DNA from: an uncultured Rhizobium sp.
Lineage (GTDB): Bacteria; Pseudomonadota; Alphaproteobacteria; Rhizobiales; Rhizobiaceae
DNA: 33,704 bases
Reading direction: 5' to 3'
NCBI GenBank assembly: GCA_945952045.1
Contig: CAMFHE010000050.1
Span: 1-33,704, forward strand
The notes beneath the pieces are model-generated. The model worked only from the letters and a program-made list of their open reading frames with translations, was not told where the DNA came from and searched no databases. A program made the position numbers and the translations under genes. Position 1 is the first letter of the stretch. Each line of letters opens with the position of its first letter. Shown piece after piece: positions 1-8,315 of this stretch.

Positions 1-122
1 TGGCTGAGAAGATGAAGGCTCTGGAACGGGAGAACCGGGAGCTTCGTCAGGCGAATGAGATTCTACGCAAAGCCTCGGCGTATTTTGCCCAAGCGGAGCT
101 CGACCGCCCACTGAAGCGATGA
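1..122 (+). CDS. IS3-family transposase OrfA, C-terminal part (partial)
   Basis: This is the 3' end of orfA, in frame from base 3 to the TGA at 120-122. The readable part has 39 residues and is rich in Glu, Arg and Leu with heptad-like spacing (MKALERENRELRQANEIL), the leucine-zipper tail typical of IS3 OrfA proteins, which bind the IS ends and multimerise. Its stop codon overlaps the orfB ATG as ATGA, and orfB is in the -1 frame, as expected for IS3 elements that make the OrfAB fusion transposase by programmed -1 frameshifting. The helix-turn-helix lies upstream of the window. Confidence 0.85.
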   Translation, partial: AEKMKALERENRELRQANEILRKASAYFAQAELDRPLKR

Positions 123-1024
123 TTTCCTTCATCGACGAACACCGGTCAGTGCTCGGGGTCGAGCCGATCTGCAGGCTGCTGCCGATTGCCCCGTCTACCT
201 ATTATGAAGTCGTCGCCAAGCGCACGGACGTGGGTCGCCTCTCGGCCCGCGAACAGAATGATATTGCCATGAAAGTCGAGGTACGCCGGGTGTTCAACGA
301 GAACTTTCAGGTCTATGGCGTGCGGAAAGTGTGGCGACAGTTGCAGCGAGAAGGCTTCGACGTCGCACGCTGCACCGTCGCAAGGCTCATGAGAATGATG
401 GGGATTCGAGGCATCATTCGTGGCAAGCCGATCAAAACCACCGTGTCGGACAAGACTGTCCCGTGTCCGCTTGACCGTGTCAATCGCCACTTCAGGGCTC
501 CGGCGCCGAACATGCTGTGGTTATCCGATTTCACCTATGTCGCGACCTGGCAAGGCTTTGTTTATGTCGCCTTCGTCATTGATGCCTTCGCCCGCCGTAT
601 CGTCGGTTGGCGGGCAAGCCGGACCGCCCATGCGGGCTTTGTGCTCGATGCCCTCGACCAAGCGCTTCATGATAGGCGGCCTGTCAAACGCGGCGGGCTA
701 GTTCATCATTCCGACCGTGGCTCGCAATATGTGTCTATTCGCTATTCTGAGCGGCTGGCGGAGGCGGGCATCGAGCCGTCTGTCGGGAGCGTCGGCGATT
801 CCTATGACAACGCTCTCGCCGAAACAATCAACGGTCTTTACAAGGCCGAGGTGATCCATCGGCGAGGACCATGGCGCAACTTCGAAACTGTGGAGTTCGC
901 AACGCTCGAATGGGTCGACTGGTTCAACAACCGCCGCCTCCTGGAACCCATCGGAAACATTCCGCCCGCCGAGGCCGAAGACCGATACTACGCCATGCTA
1001 GACGCAACGGCTATCGCCGCATAA
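119..1024 (+). CDS. IS3-family transposase OrfB (DDE integrase core)
   Basis: A 301-residue protein of normal OrfB length. An N-terminal HTH_21-like region (about 40-95, with NFQVYGVRKVWRQL) precedes an rve integrase core. The three catalytic acidic residues are visible: Asp in WLSDFTY (about 136), Asp in HHSDRGSQY (about 200) and Glu in NALAETING (about 236), with the usual spacing of 35 residues between the last two. It carries out strand cleavage and joining, normally as the OrfAB frameshift product. No internal stop is seen, so the element may still be active if its left half is intact. Group assignment within IS3 (IS3/IS51-like) is by resemblance only. Confidence 0.92.
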   Translation: MISFIDEHRSVLGVEPICRLLPIAPSTYYEVVAKRTDVGRLSAREQNDIAMKVEVRRVFNENFQVYGVRKVWRQLQREGFDVARCTVARLMRMMGIRGIIRGKPIKTTVSDKTVPCPLDRVNRHFRAPAPNMLWLSDFTYVATWQGFVYVAFVIDAFARRIVGWRASRTAHAGFVLDALDQALHDRRPVKRGGLVHHSDRGSQYVSIRYSERLAEAGIEPSVGSVGDSYDNALAETINGLYKAEVIHRRGPWRNFETVEFATLEWVDWFNNRRLLEPIGNIPPAEAEDRYYAMLDATAIAA

Positions 1025-1029
1025 CTTAA

Positions 1030-1063
1030 ACCAAACGGTCTCCGGCAAACCCGGCGCGGTTCA
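1030..1063 (-). repeat. Right terminal inverted repeat of the IS3 element
   Basis: Read on the minus strand this starts TGAACCGCGCCGGGTTTGCC and ends just after orfB. The TGAACC tip and the GGGTTT block agree with terminal repeats of many IS3-family elements. The partner repeat is outside the window. Confidence 0.7.
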
Positions 1064-1181
1064 AGCTAAGCGATGCATACCCGGTCCCAAAATCGTCAAA
1101 GGCGATTCCAACACCAAGTTTACGAACAGCCTTCATAGCCTCGTAGGAACGGTCATTTTCAGCCATCCCCGCGAAGCAAGC
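1064..1181 (-). pseudogene. EAL-domain (c-di-GMP phosphodiesterase) fragment cut by the IS
   Basis: On the minus strand the bases directly next to the IS end encode GVGIAFDDFGTGYASLS, the core strand of an EAL domain, including the DDFGTGYxSL signature whose two Asp residues bind metal in active phosphodiesterases. About 15 residues before it (ENDRSYEAMKAVRKL) also fit the preceding EAL helix. Further upstream the similarity fades and no start codon with a ribosome binding site is seen. The frame runs straight into the IS repeat at 1063, so the insertion sequence interrupted the domain. The remainder of the gene would lie to the left of the IS. The fragment is too short to be functional. Confidence 0.7.
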
Positions 1182-1325
1182 GATAGTTCGGCTCTTAGAA
1201 AGAACTCCGCTAAAATTGCGATTTGGCAAATCGGCCAATTTTGGTCGTTTCTGTTGTAGTCGTTGCCTTGTGGAAACCGACCCGTCTATTTCATGGGTGT
1301 CCCCCAAATGAGGCGCCCTCAAAAA

Positions 1326-1982
1326 ATGTCTATACTTTCTGCCGTATTAGACCGGCGTTACCGCTCTCTCCACCAACTCGATAAGGAACTTGCACTTTGC
1401 AAGACGCTGGCCGATCTGCGTCGGCTCTATCACACCACAATGCCGGGTAAGGAGAGCGGCTACAATACCTCTCACGACATGGATTATTGCTCAGGCGCGG
1501 CCTACATGGTCGTACAGTATCTGACGCGCAAAGATCCTGGCTATCTGCCGTATCAGGAGCAGAAAGAACTTAGCCCGGATACATCCGAGGCGGTCCTGAA
1601 AGTGTTGCTCAACGCGAAAGGACCATATTACGGCTATTTGTGTGCCCGCGGCAGCGCGCATGAATGCGTGTTTGCCAAAACTGGCATGCGTTGGGGCTTC
1701 TACCAGGCAAACAATACCGGGGAAGGCCACAAAGAGAACTTCAGTTTGGCGCAGCACCTGAATGCTGGAAAAGGCTTGTTTCCGCCTTCGTGGAACCGAA
1801 CAGACATGGACGAAGCAACGTTCGTAGAGTTTTTTCGCGGCCTGACCCAAAAGAACGCTCGCTGGTTGTTCGTTTACAAAAAGGACATCACGTCCTGGGC
1901 ATTAACGCTTAGGGCTTTTGACGGTCGTAGCTTGCTGGATAAGAGCTTCAAGGCTTCGGCCCCGCCAAGCGCTGGTTCATAA
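1326..1982 (+). CDS. Hypothetical protein, unknown family
   Basis: I do not recognise this gene. The frame is open from 1263 and possible ATG starts are at 1263, 1293, 1308 and 1326; none has a clear Shine-Dalgarno sequence, so 1326 (MSILSAVLDRRYRSL) is only a guess and gives 218 residues. The protein has no signal peptide or membrane segment and a balanced soluble composition, with many aromatic residues (YYGYLC, RWGFYQ) and five cysteines or so. It stands alone between the IS-cut EAL fragment and an empty stretch, at visibly lower GC than the block after 7.4 kb, which fits recently gained accessory DNA. Possible roles such as an effector or toxin cannot be supported from the sequence. Confidence 0.55.
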   Translation: MSILSAVLDRRYRSLHQLDKELALCKTLADLRRLYHTTMPGKESGYNTSHDMDYCSGAAYMVVQYLTRKDPGYLPYQEQKELSPDTSEAVLKVLLNAKGPYYGYLCARGSAHECVFAKTGMRWGFYQANNTGEGHKENFSLAQHLNAGKGLFPPSWNRTDMDEATFVEFFRGLTQKNARWLFVYKKDITSWALTLRAFDGRSLLDKSFKASAPPSAGS

Positions 1983-2757
1983 TGTGCCGACCATAAGCCG
2001 CCGACTCCAATTTCCAAATTCAGAGGCGGCGGCCCGGCTTCATAGCTTCGAAATTGGGGAAGCGCATAACCGATGTCGAAATGACGGCTAGCGCGCTGTC
2101 ATCCGAGCGCAACAATCGCCATGCGGTGTGGCGTTTCAAAATGATGGGTTTCATTCTGTTGGGCTTCCCGATTTCGCCGGCTCAAATGACGCGTTCGACG
2201 GATCCGCCGGGTTGTTTTGAGGAATTCCCGCAATCCAGGCGGTACAGGAGCCGGGAAACCAAGACCCGCCTGAAAAACAATCAACGGAAATCATAGCGCG
2301 TGGCCACATGCTAACCGTGGCACCGGATCGCTGCGATTGGTTGTATGTTCTGGCTTAGAGCTATCCAATTTTGTCCGTCCAAGCTTGTATTTCGGCTTTA
2401 GCCTCTTCCTCTTGCGAAGGCTGCTGATGGACGTAAAGCGTGTAGGGCATGACGACGCGGATGAGGAAAAGCTCCTACATGCTTCTTACAAGGAATTGCG
2501 TGGCGTGCAGGATAATGCGGCGGCGTTCAAGATACCGTAAGCAAGCGCTCAAACTGTCTTGGGCGAGCAACGATCCCTTATCTGCAGAATCATTGCGATA
2601 AGTCCGCAACACCGTCCGCTATCGTTCGCGGCTATCCGAGAAGCAAAGTGAGTATAGGGTTGGGGAAGCGACATACCCACGCGGAAAACCGAGCCAATAA
2701 CAGCAGCATAGACAATAAGTATGGCGGAGAGAAAGTTCGCCTGCACTGGCACAATGG
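1983..2757. other. Stretch without a convincing gene
   Basis: Several short frames of 60-80 codons exist here on both strands (for example 2337-2540 plus and 2549-2752 minus), but none has a ribosome binding site, a recognisable family or protein-like codon use throughout. No repeat, tRNA or terminator was seen. Confidence 0.4.
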
Positions 2758-3921
2758 CTATCGCTGAATTATCGACATCGGGATATCGAGAGTTGCCACC
2801 AGACCGCCAAGATGAAAATTCCGCTCTATTCTTCCCATGAGCTGTGTCTCGACCGTTCTCGCAACCATCTTCGTCCCAAACCCCTTTCTGGACGGCTGTA
2901 TCGTCACAGGTGGACCGCCCACTTCTCGCCAGAGGAGCCTGAAAGTTTCCCCCTCACAACGACATTGGAGATCGACATAACCGTCAACCACTGACAGTGC
3001 GCCGTACTTTGCGGCATTCGTTGCAAGCTCGTGTATGACAAGTGCAAGCGCCGCTGCAGTCTTTTCGCCCACTGCCACAGACGGACAGGAAACAATGACT
3101 TGCCGTTCGTTTCGTTTGAAAGGCGCGAGCAATGCGCCGATCAATTCGCCAAGTCCGCCAGCCGGTCCGTTACCTATTAATTTGGCCTCGATGATGAAAT
3201 CATTTGCCTTGCCGAGCGCCTGTATTCGCCCCGTCACGCTTTTGACAAAGCCATCTAGATCGGTTTCGGTTTTCGATGAGACCAGGAGCAGGCTGGAGAT
3301 CACCGAAAAGATATTCTTGATACGATGCGCAAGTTCCCCCTGGATAAGGGAGCGCTGTTCGTCGAAACGTGCCAGTTCCTCCACCCTTGCACGCAGCGAA
3401 ATTTGCTCTTCCACGAGTTTGGCGAAATCTGCCAGTATCACTCGCTCGCGAGCCGTCCATCGATGCGGTTCCGAGTCGATAGCACAGAGCGACCCCAGTA
3501 TATGTCCCTCATCCGAAATTAATGGGATGCCGAGATAAGCCCTGACATTCAGGTCAGGGATCGCGAGATTGTCGCTCACAAGTGGATCAAGCGTTGCATC
3601 ATCGATCACAAGCGGCGCGGCCCTTGACACGACATGCTGACAGAATGAATGCGTCAACGGCGTTTCGCGCTCTGACCTCCAAGGTTCCGGCAGGCCAAAA
3701 GTACTTTTGAAGAATTGGCGTTTGGTATCGACCAGAGAGATGAGTGCAACAGGAACCGACAGGGTCGCAGCCACTAGGCGGGTCAAACGATCAAAGCGTT
3801 CCTCTGGACTGCTGTCCATCAGCTCAGTCTGGTAGAGCGCGCTTAATCGTTTTTGGCCAGCTTCAAACTGGTTGGTTTCAACAGCGACGGATGCGTCTAA
3901 TGCTTCAGTGTTTTGGGTCAA
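2758..3921 (-). CDS. GAF-domain sensor histidine kinase, HWE family
   Basis: A 387-residue soluble sensor kinase. A GAF domain covers about residues 44-175 (with FDRLTRLVAATLSVPVALIS and the FC..V, AYLGIPL and LGSLCAID blocks). The kinase half follows: phosphoacceptor His199 in ELAHRIKN, the N-box HELATNAAKYG (His297, Asn302) and WRE at 331-333, the histidine and the WxE that define HWE kinases. There is no membrane segment, so it senses a cytoplasmic signal. The start is a TTG at 3921 preceded by AAGGA at good spacing; no ATG fits. HWE and HisKA_2 kinases in this group commonly feed the PhyR-NepR-EcfG general stress pathway, which suits the stress genes later in the window. It has no adjacent response regulator; the one at 28 kb is a possible but unproven partner. 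Confidence 0.9.
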   Translation of the reverse strand: MTQNTEALDASVAVETNQFEAGQKRLSALYQTELMDSSPEERFDRLTRLVAATLSVPVALISLVDTKRQFFKSTFGLPEPWRSERETPLTHSFCQHVVSRAAPLVIDDATLDPLVSDNLAIPDLNVRAYLGIPLISDEGHILGSLCAIDSEPHRWTARERVILADFAKLVEEQISLRARVEELARFDEQRSLIQGELAHRIKNIFSVISSLLLVSSKTETDLDGFVKSVTGRIQALGKANDFIIEAKLIGNGPAGGLGELIGALLAPFKRNERQVIVSCPSVAVGEKTAAALALVIHELATNAAKYGALSVVDGYVDLQCRCEGETFRLLWREVGGPPVTIQPSRKGFGTKMVARTVETQLMGRIERNFHLGGLVATLDIPMSIIQR

Positions 3922-4062
3922 ATCGCGTCCTTGGATATTACCTAGAATTCGTGTCAGCCGCTAAGGCGACAGCCATGGCGCGTTTCTCGGCATTTAACTA
4001 GTACCGGCTAGACCGAAGGCAAGCCACGCGCAGTAAGGTCGTTTTAAGCTAACACCCTTCGC

Positions 4063-4087
4063 GGAACTCTGTTGGTTGTCGTGCATT
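4063..4087 (+). promoter_or_regulatory. Weak EcfG-like promoter match
   Basis: GGAAC at 4063-4067, a 16-base spacer and CATT at 4084-4087. The -35 is perfect but the -10 has A where the stress consensus has G (CGTT). It lies before the DUF1206 remnant and the TIGR02587/88 pair, which gives it some plausibility, but chance is a fair alternative. Confidence 0.25.
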
Positions 4088-4226
4088 CGAGCGGAACTAA
4101 GTTCTCCCTCTGGAAAAATTCAAATTTGAATGGGTTGCTCGATCATTATGTGCATCGAGTAGATATGTGTTCATCCTAGTTGCGGGCTTGGCGTTGATCT
4201 CCGGAATTCGCCAGGAAAAGCCATAG

Positions 4227-4876
4227 GAGATCGGCGCTCGACACTTCCCTGCACAACTACTCGAGCATTTTGGACTGAAGATGATTGGAATGGGTCTGTT
4301 TGCTTGTGTCATCTGGCGCTTGGCTCAGTCGGTTTGCAACACCAACATTAAAGGCCCTCGCGCCAAAAGTTGTGCGATCGGCACAGCGCTACTTGCTAGC
4401 GCAGTCACACATGTGGATTGGCGATTCACCTTTGAGCAGGCGTTTGACACACCGTGGTCAAGCGGCGGCGGTGAAAAGGGATTGGCCGCGTGGGTGATGT
4501 CACGGTTCTATGCAGATACTTGGCAGGCGCTGTCGGCGTGAGCATGTTTGAATGAGGTGTCGTCACGGCATTCAAGGGACTTAGCTGGCGGTTGAGCGAT
4601 ATCTGAATCGGTAGAGTCAAGTTCTGATCTTGTTGCGAATCTACGGGCTTTTGGCACGAGGGCTCTTATTCATGATTATCGGCATCTTTTTCTATTACGC
4701 TGCGTTTACCACTACACCTAACCAAGCCTGCAATATGAGTGAAGCGCTGGCGTGGATCCGGAGGGTTCCGATGGAGGAGTTTCTGTATTTCGCAGTCTCG
4801 ATCAGCCTGGCCGCCTTCGGTATCTAAAATCACATTGAGGCACGTCGTAGAGCAATACAACGAGACTTGAGCAAAG
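4227..4876 (+). pseudogene. Decayed DUF1206-family membrane protein gene
   Basis: Three consecutive pieces in three frames together match the repeated DUF1206 membrane domain. Piece one (4227-4541) reads FGLKMIGMGLFACVIWRLAQ and onward through a second-repeat start. Piece two (about 4517-4611, next frame) reads YLAGAVGVSMFE, a TGA, then AFKGLSWRLSDI. Piece three (4630-4827) reads GLLARGLLFMIIGIFFYYAA to LAAFGI, meets a TAA, and then continues in frame with NHIEARRRAIQRDL. Intact members are about 260-280 residues with paired membrane helices. I infer at least two frameshifts and two nonsense changes, and the first repeat is largely missing. The end abuts the TIGR02587 gene, so the two may once have been co-transcribed. 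Confidence 0.65.
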
Positions 4877-5788
4877 TTGGTGCGAACTTTTCTTTTTGAA
4901 CGACCTGCGGGGGACAGACCTTTGGGAGCAATAGGTACGAGTTCTGACGACTTCGATGTCACAAGATTTTTGGCCGGCGTTGCGCGCGGCGGAGCTGGAG
5001 CTCTACTGTTTGCGTTGCCTATGATGATGACCATGGAGATGTGGGAACTCGGGATCTATATGGATCGCACGCGTCTGTTTGTGTTGCTAATCATCAATAT
5101 CCCGCTGCTTATCATCCTCTCCAATCGTATCGGCTTTGAGGCGACATTCACTTGGGGGCAGGCTCTGAGAGATGCGAGCGTCGCCTACGGTCTAGGCATC
5201 TTGAGCAGTGGGGCAATCCTTCTCGCGATTGGCGTAATCAAATTCGGTCAATCAGCGCATGAGGCAGTAGGCATGATAGCCATCCAGGCGGTACCGGCTA
5301 GCATTGGCGCCTCTCTTGGGCGAAGTCAGTTTGGCGGGCAATCAAACGACGGCAGCGATGACGAAGACGGTCGCGACCCCAGCGACGACGAGGAGACGAG
5401 CTATTGGAGCGAACTCTTCTTGATGAGCGTCGGCGCCCTGTTTCTCAGCCTGAATGTTGCGCCCACAGAGGAGATAATATTGCTGTCTTACAAGATGACA
5501 CCGTGGCACAGCCTGATCATTATCGTGGCGTCGCTGGTGGTCATGCACAGCTTTGTCTACGCACTGTCTTTTAAGGGCAGCCACAACCTTGCGGAAGGCA
5601 CACCGCTTTGGCATGCGTTCTTGCGTTTTACGCTTCCCGGCTACGTGATTGCCGGTTTGATCAGCGCATTCTGCCTCTGGACGTTTCATCGCATGGATAA
5701 CCTCGGGTTAACGCAAGCGCTAATGGCGATCATCATTTTAAGCCTCCCCGGTGCAATTGGCGCTGCGGCGGCGCGTTTGATTCTGTGA
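4877..5788 (+). CDS. TIGR02587 family (DUF2391) integral membrane protein
   Basis: About 300 residues with roughly seven hydrophobic segments. The diagnostic block is near the N-terminus: FLAGVARGGAGALLFALP followed by MMMTMEMWELGIYMDRTRLF. Next come AVPASIGASLGRSQFGG and an acidic, hydrophilic loop (about residues 150-175, SDDEDGRDPSDDEE) dividing the protein into two membrane halves. The function is unknown. By family knowledge it occurs as a two-gene unit with TIGR02588, as here, in rhizobia, agrobacteria and some cyanobacteria. The start is uncertain: TTG at 4877 and GTG at 4880 are the only options before the first membrane block, and the ribosome binding site is poor. The upstream neighbour is the DUF1206 remnant. 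Confidence 0.88.
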   Translation: MVRTFLFERPAGDRPLGAIGTSSDDFDVTRFLAGVARGGAGALLFALPMMMTMEMWELGIYMDRTRLFVLLIINIPLLIILSNRIGFEATFTWGQALRDASVAYGLGILSSGAILLAIGVIKFGQSAHEAVGMIAIQAVPASIGASLGRSQFGGQSNDGSDDEDGRDPSDDEETSYWSELFLMSVGALFLSLNVAPTEEIILLSYKMTPWHSLIIIVASLVVMHSFVYALSFKGSHNLAEGTPLWHAFLRFTLPGYVIAGLISAFCLWTFHRMDNLGLTQALMAIIILSLPGAIGAAAARLIL

Positions 5789-5795
5789 GAGACCG

Positions 5796-6206
5796 ATGAC
5801 GAAAGTGAGCGCGGGAAAAAACGTTGAAACTGAGAAGCCGCATTGGATCGAGTGGGTTGCCGGTGCGGTTTCCGTTTTGTTGGTTCTGGTCGTGATCGGC
5901 TGGATAGGTAAGGACGCGCTCGCCGATCGTGACACAGCACCGGATTTGGTTGGCCGCGTGTTGCGAGTGGAGCAGAAGAGTCAAGGGTTTCAGGTGGACT
6001 TCGAAATTCGCAACAACGCAAGCTTCACCGCATCACAGGTGAAAGTGCGGGGCGAGATATCCGGCATGGCGACACCCACCGCCTCGGCAGAAACTATCCT
6101 GGACTACGTTCCCGGGCAATCAAATGCGCGAGGCGGACTTATTTTCGCCAGCGATCCTGCTGGCAGGAAAATTACGATCCGTGCAACCGCCTTCAACGAG
6201 CCTTAA
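5796..6206 (+). CDS. TIGR02588 family protein, partner of TIGR02587
   Basis: A 136-residue protein with a short charged N-terminus, one membrane anchor at about residues 19-41 (WIEWVAGAVSVLLVLVVIGW) and a small outer domain predicted to be rich in beta strands (VDFEIRNNASFTASQVKVRG). It starts 7 bases after the TIGR02587 stop, so the two form an operon, the arrangement that defines both families. The topology suggests that the C-terminal domain lies outside the inner membrane next to the multi-spanning partner. A complex of unknown activity is inferred. A short hairpin (CACAG/CTGTG, 6211-6226) follows the stop but has no U-tract. Confidence 0.88.
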   Translation: MTKVSAGKNVETEKPHWIEWVAGAVSVLLVLVVIGWIGKDALADRDTAPDLVGRVLRVEQKSQGFQVDFEIRNNASFTASQVKVRGEISGMATPTASAETILDYVPGQSNARGGLIFASDPAGRKITIRATAFNEP

Positions 6207-6487
6207 CCACAGCTTCCTCTGTGCAAGTCAAAAAACGCATTGGGCCACAAAGAAGGTGCAATTTTCGAGATATATGGGCAATTGAAAGCGTCACCGTATG
6301 CTTACGAATAACAAGAAGCCTCGCAGTTTTCAGCACGAGCTAGGCCAAGCTTGTTGTCGCGGTTTTCCCCATTTCCCATTTGCCGTAAATCGTCATCGAT
6401 GCGCAACGCAAGGCTATCATAGACTCCGTTTTCGAGGATAGTCGTGCGCGCAAAATACGATTTGGCCTTGGGGCTGTTTTTTGAAAG
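6207..6487. other. Intergenic stretch, nothing recognised
   Basis: This lies between the ends of the TIGR02588 gene and the small minus-strand gene. Apart from the weak hairpin at 6211-6226, no gene, repeat or promoter could be supported. Confidence 0.4.
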
Positions 6488-6754
6488 CTAGCGGAGCATA
6501 CCTTGAGTGGCGAATCGATGCATTGGCGGCGCGCCTTGCCAACACTGACGAAAGCGTGTCGTCCCAAGCTCTCGTTGCAAAGCTGCGGACAAAGCGGGCC
6601 GGTCCTGTGTGCCGGTCTCCATCATTCCAATCAGGAAGCGGCCGTACGTGCCTCGTTCTCTGTGCATTGTGCCTAGGCCAGCACTCGAAAGAATTGCCTC
6701 GATCATGAGCAAGTTTTCGCTCGTCAGATAGGTTTTCAATGTCATGGTGTGCAT
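6488..6754 (-). CDS. Small hypothetical protein, rhizobial type
   Basis: The frame is open from 6841, but the likely start is the ATG at 6754, which has AAAGGGA six bases upstream; this gives 88 residues (MHTMTLKTYLTSENLLMIEA). The middle part (MIEAILSSAGLGTM, then FLIGMMETGTQDRPALSAAL) resembles a loose group of small rhizobial proteins with an aliphatic helix, a LI-x-x-x-x-x-G turn and a charged helix. No function is known to me. It stands alone, and the last 25 residues look less protein-like, so a frameshift near the end is possible. Confidence 0.5.
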   Translation of the reverse strand: MHTMTLKTYLTSENLLMIEAILSSAGLGTMHRERGTYGRFLIGMMETGTQDRPALSAALQRELGTTRFRQCWQGAPPMHRFATQGMLR

Positions 6755-7381
6755 GCGTATCCCTTTCTGAGGTTTAGGGATCGGCCAGTTAGCCAGCGCT
6801 ATGCTAGACTGGCGGCACCATGCGCCTTCTATCGGAGGCATGGCAATAAACTTTTACATGCAAAGCGCAGTTAACATGTAACTGAGATGGACCTTCACGC
6901 TTGCTAACGCTTCAATAGGTTGGCTAGCATTTTACGGCTGCGTGTCCACTTCAGGCAAAATGATACCCGTGCGGAGTTCCGCTCTTGCATCTCGTAATCG
7001 GCCTCTAAGCCGACGCTCGACAATCGCCTGACGTTTTCCGAATGGGGAAGACCGCGCACAGGAACGGCCGCGCTGTCTGAGCAAGCCCTAGATTTATAGA
7101 CGCCTTACGACGACGATCAGCACCCAAACCGCCTGCCCCCTGACCATCACATGTTTACACTGCATGACCGCACCCGAATGGTCGGTGCGCGACGATACCG
7201 CTCGATAGGCTTATCGCAGACTGACTGGCACTGGTTGAGCTAGGCGAGTTACTGTGCCTCGTCAGCAATACTCCATCACGAGCCATCTTTTCTGATATGG
7301 CGCGTTCATCCAGCAGTAGTTACCACGATCAGCCGTGACAGAACCGATTGAAAATCGACTGACACAGATATCAGAACCGGT
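6755..7381. other. About 630 bases without a recognised gene
   Basis: No frame with a ribosome binding site or known family. Small palindromes are present near the end of the catabolic block (GAACCGGTTC at 7374-7383 and an imperfect hairpin just before it), but none has the U-tract of a classical terminator. Base composition changes visibly at about 7.38 kb, where the GC-rich block begins. Confidence 0.4.
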
Positions 7382-8260
7382 TCACCTAGGGATGACTAGA
7401 CCGGCGGCTTCCAACTCGCATTCCAGTTGCTTGAAGCCGTAAGCTGGGATGATCTCGCCTTTCCTGTCTTCGATCACATGCCACTTCGAAATCACGCGGT
7501 CGGCAGCATCAACCGCTCTGCCAATCTGGATGCCCTTGGTGAGAGTAATGTTGGCGCGGGCGAAATGGCCGGCGCCGGCACAAAGAATAGCGCGGGTCGG
7601 CGCATCCGGCGAGACTAATGCCGGAAGGCCTTCGCTGACCAGCTCCGGTGACAGCTGTTCCAAAGCCTCTGCCGACAACAGGCCGTCGGTCATCTGGGTC
7701 GCAGCCGTGGGCGCGAGGCAGTTGACGCGGATGTCGTATTTTTCACCCTCGAGCGCGAGGGTTTGCATAAGGCCGACCAGCGCCATCTTCGCCGCGCCGT
7801 AATTCGATTGGCCGAAATTGCCGTAAAGGCCGGAAGAGGACGTCGTCATCACGATGCGCCCGAAATTCTGCTCGCGCATGATGTCCCACACCGCCTTGGT
7901 GCAGATGACCGAGCCCATCAGATGGACATCCACCACGAAGCGGAAATCGTCCAGCGACATCTTGGCGAAACTCTTGTCTCGCAGCACGCCGGCATTATTG
8001 ACCAGGATATCGATCCTGCCCCATTCCCGCATGACCTGCCCGACCATTGCCGAGATTGCGTCTTCGTCGGTCACGGAGGCGCTGAAGCCAAGCGCCTGGC
8101 CGCCGGCCGCACGGATGTCGCGGGCGACCGCCTCGGCCTTGTCGCCATCCAAGTCGTTGACCATGACCTTCACGCCGAGCCGTGCAAGCCGCAGAGCATG
8201 GCATCGCCCAAGCCCCATGCCCGCGCCGGTGACGATCGCGGACCTACCAGACATCTCCAT
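7382..8260 (-). CDS. Short-chain dehydrogenase, hydroxyacyl-CoA/MFE-2 type
   Basis: A classical SDR of 292 residues. The nucleotide-binding motif TGAGMGLG is at 11-18, NNAG at 88-91 and the catalytic set SSS (141-143), Tyr154 and Lys158 in YGAAK. The order VLRDKSFAKMSLDDF, GLYGNFGQSNYGAAK and NCLAPTAATQM is that of the 3-hydroxyacyl-CoA dehydrogenase domain of peroxisomal multifunctional enzyme 2 and its bacterial relatives, so oxidation of a 3-hydroxyacyl-CoA or hydroxysteroid-like substrate with NAD(P) is likely. The ATG at 8260 is preferred over a GTG at 8266 because AAGGAG lies 8 bases before it. It is the last gene of the minus-strand block, 55 bases after the ATPase. The exact substrate is unknown. 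Confidence 0.85.
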   Translation of the reverse strand: MEMSGRSAIVTGAGMGLGRCHALRLARLGVKVMVNDLDGDKAEAVARDIRAAGGQALGFSASVTDEDAISAMVGQVMREWGRIDILVNNAGVLRDKSFAKMSLDDFRFVVDVHLMGSVICTKAVWDIMREQNFGRIVMTTSSSGLYGNFGQSNYGAAKMALVGLMQTLALEGEKYDIRVNCLAPTAATQMTDGLLSAEALEQLSPELVSEGLPALVSPDAPTRAILCAGAGHFARANITLTKGIQIGRAVDAADRVISKWHVIEDRKGEIIPAYGFKQLECELEAAGLVIPR

Positions 8261-8315
8261 GCCCACTTCTCCTTAGCTCATAAAATCAGGGACCGATCGG
8301 AATAATGCGGCCATA

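Larger units (their letters stand above)
1..1063 (+). mobile_element. IS3-family insertion sequence, right part
   Basis: The window opens inside an IS3-type element: the end of orfA, all of orfB and a right terminal inverted repeat. The right end is placed at 1063 because the sequence there (CGCGGTTCA) is the complement of the TGAACCG tip usual in many rhizobial IS3 elements, and because an unrelated EAL coding frame starts immediately afterwards. The left end lies outside the window, so the target duplication cannot be checked. Confidence 0.85.

Noticed and set aside
2054..2540. Two short plus-strand frames (80 and 67 codons)
   Set aside because: No ribosome binding site, no family, and composition changes along the frames.
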